Source of the DNA: Sulfurimonas sp.
GTDB taxonomy: Bacteria; Campylobacterota; Campylobacteria; Campylobacterales; Sulfurimonadaceae
Length of the DNA: 26,753 nt
Assembly: GCF_023229025.1 (NCBI RefSeq)
Contig: NZ_JALOAA010000029.1
Span: 1 to 26,753 of the forward strand
Direction: 5' to 3'
Below the pieces are notes generated by a model. The model did no database searches, was not told the origin of the DNA, and saw only the letters and a program-made list of their open reading frames with translations. Below, piece by piece: positions 23,304-26,753 of this stretch (positions within the stretch are counted from its first letter, which is position 1; the number at the start of each line of letters is the position of its first letter). The position numbers and the translations under genes are program-made.

Positions 23304-24587
23304 ATGAGCAAAACCGCACAAGAAATTTTTAACTTTAGTGCTATAACTGATGAGTGTATTAAGTGCGGGAAGTGTATTCCGGTTTGTACTATTCACAATG
23401 TTAATGCAGACGAAGTTACTTCTCCAAGGGGTTTTTTAGACCTTTTAGGAGCTTATCATAAAGGTAATCTTGAACTTGATCAAAACGCAAAAGATATCTT
23501 TGAGAGCTGCTTTTTATGTACTGCATGTGTCGAGGTCTGCCCAAAATCACTTCCAACCGATATGGTAATAGAGCAAGTAAGAGCGGATATTGGCAAGAAA
23601 TTTGGCATAGCTTGGTACAAAAGAGCATTCTTCTTGCTTCTTCGCCACCGCTGGTTAAATGATATTGCTTTTAAACTCGGGTGGGTGTTTCAGACTTGCG
23701 GATTTAAGATAAAAGCAGATACCGACTCCATGACGGGTCGTTTTAATCTTCCTATGCTAAAAGCAGACAGAGTTCTTCCGAGTCTTAAAAAAGTATCTTT
23801 TTTGAACTCTCATAAAGAGAATATAGACAACGGTGGAAAAAGAAAAGTAGCTGTTTTTATAGGGTGTCTGGGTAACTACAACTACGTAAATGTCGGAAAT
23901 TCACTCTTGGAGATATTAGAGCATTTAGAGATTGACGCATTTTTGGCAAAAGATCAGAAGTGCTGCGGAGCGCCTGCTTATTTTACGGGAGATTTTTATA
24001 CGGTTGATTATAATGCAAAGTTCAATATAGAGTACTTTGAGAGCTTTAGTAAAGATGTTGAAGCCATTATAGTTCCTGAAGCTACATGTAGCGCTATGCT
24101 CAAGATTGATTATGAGCACTACTTTCATGACCAACCGGAGTGGAAGGCAAGAGCAGTTGCCATTAGAGATAAAATCTTTATGGCAACCGAGTGGCTACAG
24201 CACCACACAGAACTTGAAAAGCTTTTGGCTTCAAAGAAAAAAGATACAAAAATAGTAACTTATCACGACCCTTGTCATGCTAAAAAAATGCAGGGACTTT
24301 ATGAAGAGCCGAGAAATCTAATAAGTAAAAATTATGATATTGTTGAGATGAGCGACCCAAACAGCTGTTGCGGATTTGGCGGTGTTACAATGCAGAGTGA
24401 GAAGTATCATTTTGCAAAAGCGGCAGGAATCCCTAAGGCAGATATGATAAACAAGACAAAGGCTGATGTTGTAAGTGCTGAGTGTAGTGCATGTAGAATG
24501 CAGATAAACTCATCTTTGGGTTATACGGACACTAAAACTATCTTTAAAAATCCTATAGAGCTAATTGCAGAAGCTTTGAGAGATTAA
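23304..24587 (+). CDS. Fe-S oxidoreductase, GlcF/GlpC/LutA-like (two 4Fe-4S and two CCG domains)
   Basis: 427 residues. N-terminus has two ferredoxin-type 4Fe-4S motifs, CIKCGKCIPVC (18-28) and CFLCTACVEVCP (69-80). Then two cysteine-rich CCG domains: GCLGNYN with QKCCGAP (218-223), and HDPCH (321-325) with SCCGFGG (354-360) followed by AECSAC (392-397). This layout is that of the Fe-S subunits of glycolate and glycerol-3-phosphate dehydrogenases and LutA, which pass electrons from an oxidoreductase toward quinones at the membrane. No catalytic flavin subunit lies beside it here, so its substrate is unknown. Between hemN (2 nt) and lgt (6 nt). Confidence 0.85.
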   Translation: MSKTAQEIFNFSAITDECIKCGKCIPVCTIHNVNADEVTSPRGFLDLLGAYHKGNLELDQNAKDIFESCFLCTACVEVCPKSLPTDMVIEQVRADIGKKFGIAWYKRAFFLLLRHRWLNDIAFKLGWVFQTCGFKIKADTDSMTGRFNLPMLKADRVLPSLKKVSFLNSHKENIDNGGKRKVAVFIGCLGNYNYVNVGNSLLEILEHLEIDAFLAKDQKCCGAPAYFTGDFYTVDYNAKFNIEYFESFSKDVEAIIVPEATCSAMLKIDYEHYFHDQPEWKARAVAIRDKIFMATEWLQHHTELEKLLASKKKDTKIVTYHDPCHAKKMQGLYEEPRNLISKNYDIVEMSDPNSCCGFGGVTMQSEKYHFAKAAGIPKADMINKTKADVVSAECSACRMQINSSLGYTDTKTIFKNPIELIAEALRD

Positions 24588-24593
24588 AGCAAA

Positions 24594-25412
24594 ATGTCTG
24601 CATGGAACAATATATATGAAACCTTTGATCCGGTAGCTTTTAATCTCTTCTTTGTGCCTGTTCATTGGTATGGAATCATGTACGTCTTGGCACTTTTGAG
24701 CGCTCTTTTTATCGGAAAATATTTTATTAAAAAAGATGGTCTTGATTTTGGTGCTAAAGGGATAGATATATATTTTATCTATGTAGAAATCGGCGTTATA
24801 CTCGGCGCAAGATTGGGATATATACTCTTTTATGACCCCCAAACTCTTTACTACCTCTCCCATCCTTGGCAGATATTTAATCCTTTTGTTGACGGTGAGT
24901 TTGTAGGAATTCGCGGTATGAGCTATCATGGTGCCGTACTTGGTTTTTTAATAAGCAGCTATATGTACTCCAAAAAACATAAAATCGCTCTTGGTAAGAT
25001 AATGGATTTGGTGGCTCTTAGTGTGCCGTTAGCTTTTGTTTTTGGGCGTATAGGAAACTTTTTAAACAAAGAGCTTATCGGCAGAGAGACGGATGTACCA
25101 TGGGGGATTTTAGTAGATGGAGTTTTAAGACACCCCTCTCAACTTTATGAAGCAGTATTAGAAGGAGTTGGCGTATTTATAGTTGTATATACCTACAGAA
25201 ATTACCAAAAATTTAGTGGAGAGCTGATTTTAGTTTATGGGGTGAGTTATGGGTTACTGCGCGCTATTGCAGAGATTTGGCGTGCACCCGATATCCAGAT
25301 AGGATATATCTGTTGCAACGCTATAACACAAGGACAAGTTATGAGTCTAGCTATGAGCTTAATAGGTGTTATTGTATGGGTATATTTTAAAAATAGAGTT
25401 GCTAAGATTTAG
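24594..25412 (+). CDS. lgt: Prolipoprotein diacylglyceryl transferase
   Basis: 272 residues, integral inner-membrane protein with about seven helices. Transfers diacylglycerol from phosphatidylglycerol to the lipobox cysteine of prolipoproteins, on the periplasmic side. Lgt signatures: GMSYHGA (108-114, with the conserved His112), GRIGNFLNKELIGR (151-164), the family signature with its essential arginines, and HPSQLYEA (180-187), then WRAPDIQIG (around 228-238). ATG start 6 nt after the Fe-S protein. Its last 11 nt overlap the opposite-strand DUF2062 gene. Confidence 0.95.
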   Translation: MSAWNNIYETFDPVAFNLFFVPVHWYGIMYVLALLSALFIGKYFIKKDGLDFGAKGIDIYFIYVEIGVILGARLGYILFYDPQTLYYLSHPWQIFNPFVDGEFVGIRGMSYHGAVLGFLISSYMYSKKHKIALGKIMDLVALSVPLAFVFGRIGNFLNKELIGRETDVPWGILVDGVLRHPSQLYEAVLEGVGVFIVVYTYRNYQKFSGELILVYGVSYGLLRAIAEIWRAPDIQIGYICCNAITQGQVMSLAMSLIGVIVWVYFKNRVAKI

Positions 25413-25947
25413 ACTTATTAGTTTTAGTACTCTTTTTTTTACTTTTAGATGCTCTTTTGTAGGTACCGTTTTTACGAGAAATTTGATCTTTTTTAACAGA
25501 ACTTCTCCATAGGTGGTTAACTAGATAGTATCCTACAGAAGAGCCTACTATTGAGTAAAAAGCAGCTCCTACATACAGAGGAATGAAAATATTTCCAATA
25601 TTTTGCCTAAACCACTCAACCGTTAGCTCAACAGGCGTCGTCTCCATACCCAATAAAAAGCTCCCCGTCATATACTCCATGTAGTACATAGCCGGCATAG
25701 TAAAAGGGTTGCTTAACCAACACATAGCAAGGGCGATAGGCACGTTAAACCTTATAAAAGGTATTAGTATGACAACTGCAAGCATCTGCATAGGCATCGG
25801 AATAAAAGCTATAAAAAGCCCTATAAAAACAGCTCTAGAGACCATCTTTCTATTGGCAGATAGATACTCGGTAGGTACTTTGTGCTTTTGTATAAAAGTT
25901 TTTAATTTTTCACTTGCATTTAAGTTTTTAAATGTTTTTCTAATCAT
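25402..25947 (-). CDS. DUF2062 domain membrane protein
   Basis: 181 residues. The DUF2062 pattern is visible: a helix with FIGLFIAFIPMPMQM (41-55), IRFNVPIALAMCWLSNPFT (65-83) with the conserved Arg-Asn-Pro and Asn-Pro, MYYMEY, and a second membrane hairpin at about 115-143. Two to four helices in the inner membrane. The C-terminus (150-181) is a Lys/Ser/Arg-rich tail (RKNGTYKRASKSKKKSTKTN), probably cytoplasmic and disordered. No biochemical role is known for the domain; it often lies near glycosyltransferases or cell-envelope genes. Starts with ATG; the gene ends inside lgt. Confidence 0.8.
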   Translation of the reverse strand: MIRKTFKNLNASEKLKTFIQKHKVPTEYLSANRKMVSRAVFIGLFIAFIPMPMQMLAVVILIPFIRFNVPIALAMCWLSNPFTMPAMYYMEYMTGSFLLGMETTPVELTVEWFRQNIGNIFIPLYVGAAFYSIVGSSVGYYLVNHLWRSSVKKDQISRKNGTYKRASKSKKKSTKTNKSKS

Positions 25948-25975
25948 AATTTATGCCATTTTGAAATGTGAAGTG

Positions 25976-25981
25976 ATTATA
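25976..25981 (-). promoter_or_regulatory. Candidate -10 box for the DUF2062 gene
   Basis: TATAAT on the minus strand (in GATATAATCAC), giving a predicted leader of about 22 nt before the ATG at 25947. Confidence 0.45.
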
Positions 25982-26013
25982 TCTAGATAAAACTTATTTT
26001 TTTAATAATATGT

Positions 26014-26019
26014 TAAAAT
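26014..26019 (+). promoter_or_regulatory. Candidate -10 box for the RNA helicase gene
   Basis: TAAAAT (in TGTTAAAATTGC), about 30 nt before the ATG at 26049, with TAGGT 7 nt before the start. It lies in the 101 bp divergent gap shared with the DUF2062 gene. Confidence 0.45.
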
Positions 26020-26048
26020 TGCATCAATAAAAGAAAGTAGGTAAATTG

Positions 26049-26753
26049 ATGTCATTTGAAAAATTGGGAGTTATAAAACAACTTCTTAGTGCCATAAAAG
26101 ATATGGGCTATGAAAAACCTACAAGCATACAGACAAGAGCAATCCCTCTAGTTTTGGCAAAAAGTGATATTTTTGCTACAGCTCAAACAGGAACGGGAAA
26201 AACTGCCGCATTTGGACTTCCTATGTTGCAGAGACTCAGAAAAACATCGGCGGAGCAAAGCAGGGTTTTGAGGGGGATTATACTCTCTCCTACAAGAGAG
26301 CTCTCTATTCAAATATATGATGATTTACAAAAGTATGCAAAAAATATGTCATTAAAGATTGTCGTTTTAGTCGGCGGCAAGGATTTAGAGGCTCAGCAGA
26401 AGCTCTTAAGAGAGGGAGTTGATATTGTCATTGCGACACCCGGTAGAGTTATTGAGCATATAGGAAAGGGTCTGAGTCTCTCAGATGTAGAGATTTTTGT
26501 CCTTGATGAGGCAGATAGAATGTTAGATATGGGTTTTGTAAAAGAGATAAAAAACATCCACCCACTTCTGCCAAAAAGGCATCAGACCCTCCTATTTTCT
26601 GCAACCTACAGCGACAAGGTAAGAAAGCTATCAAAACTTATACTAACAAAACCGGCATTTATTGAAGCATCTAAAAAGAACTCAACTGTAGATGCTATCA
26701 ATCAAGTAGCCTACTTAGTCGATACAGATAAAAAAGCCGAGCTTTTAGCTTAC
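26049..26753 (+). CDS. DEAD-box ATP-dependent RNA helicase, RhlE-like (partial, C-terminus outside window)
   Basis: 235 codons from ATG at 26049, open to the right edge; about the first half of the usual 400-450 residues. RecA domain 1 motifs in order: F at position 3, KPTSIQTRAIP (Q motif, 23-33), AQTGTGKT (Walker A, 44-51), SPTREL (78-83), GG (about 103), TPGR (125-128), VLDEADRML (146-154, DEAD box) and FSAT (176-179). Unwinds RNA duplexes in ribosome assembly or RNA decay. Subfamily (RhlE against DeaD) needs the missing C-terminus. TAGGT Shine-Dalgarno 7 nt upstream of the ATG. Confidence 0.92.
   Translation, partial: MSFEKLGVIKQLLSAIKDMGYEKPTSIQTRAIPLVLAKSDIFATAQTGTGKTAAFGLPMLQRLRKTSAEQSRVLRGIILSPTRELSIQIYDDLQKYAKNMSLKIVVLVGGKDLEAQQKLLREGVDIVIATPGRVIEHIGKGLSLSDVEIFVLDEADRMLDMGFVKEIKNIHPLLPKRHQTLLFSATYSDKVRKLSKLILTKPAFIEASKKNSTVDAINQVAYLVDTDKKAELLAY

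Noticed and set aside
24561..24929. 122-codon open frame on the minus strand
   Set aside because: Antisense to lgt, whose family signature is intact; treated as a shadow.
25395..25445. Possible terminator with a T8 run after lgt
   Set aside because: The nearby inverted repeat is only about four base pairs of A/T-rich sequence, and the region codes for the DUF2062 C-terminus.
1..26753. CRISPR arrays, transposases, integrases, tRNA or rRNA genes, toxin-antitoxin pairs
   Set aside because: I looked for direct repeats with spacers, terminal inverted repeats, and RNA gene or transposase signatures, and saw none. Small RNAs inside the short gaps cannot be excluded by eye.

Overview
The window is AT-rich bacterial DNA, roughly one third G+C by eye. 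Its gene content and style point to a Campylobacterota (epsilonproteobacterial) chromosome, probably Sulfurimonas-like. The pointers are a full heptose-core LPS gene set, a hemN - Fe-S protein - lgt group, TATAAT or TAAAAT -10 boxes without clear -35 boxes, and several TTG starts with good ribosome binding sites. The genus is an inference. I see no rRNA, tRNA, insertion sequence, CRISPR array or phage gene.

About the first 20 kb is one lipopolysaccharide (LPS) locus that switches strand several times. From the left: a partial heptosyltransferase II (waaF, minus) and a membrane-anchored glycoside-hydrolase-like protein (minus); a lone third GT9 glycosyltransferase (plus); a minus group of WaaP/Kdo-kinase-like kinase, NodB-type deacetylase and WaaE/KdtX-type GT2; a plus cassette of four tightly packed genes (GT4, CgeB-like GT, SDR epimerase, GT2); and then an eleven-gene minus operon from waaC (20044) down to a waaL-type ligase (9114). 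Inside that operon lie GT4, rmlA, rmlC, an SDR reductase, an RfbH-type dehydrase, rmlB, GT2, GT4 and a degenerate SDR. msbA follows on the plus strand, divergent from waaC.

The genes fit one job. WaaC and WaaF build the heptose core. The WaaE-like GT, the kinase-like protein and the deacetylase probably decorate it. The variable glycosyltransferases and nucleotide-sugar enzymes make an outer glycan, MsbA flips lipid A-core, and the ligase-type protein attaches or polymerises the outer glycan.

The most interesting part is 13126-17830. RmlA and RmlB should make dTDP-4-keto-6-deoxyglucose. The usual RmlD reductase is absent, and in its place sit an RfbH/DdhC-type PMP and [2Fe-2S] 3-dehydrase, in which His replaces the PLP lysine, and a second SDR reductase, next to an RmlC-type epimerase. 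I infer a dTDP-linked 3,6-dideoxyhexose route, parallel to the known CDP route to ascarylose or abequose.

The last 6.6 kb is housekeeping: hemN, a GlcF/LutA-like Fe-S protein and lgt on the plus strand, a convergent DUF2062 membrane protein, and the start of a DEAD-box RNA helicase that runs off the right edge. No gene-free stretch exceeds about 100 bases.
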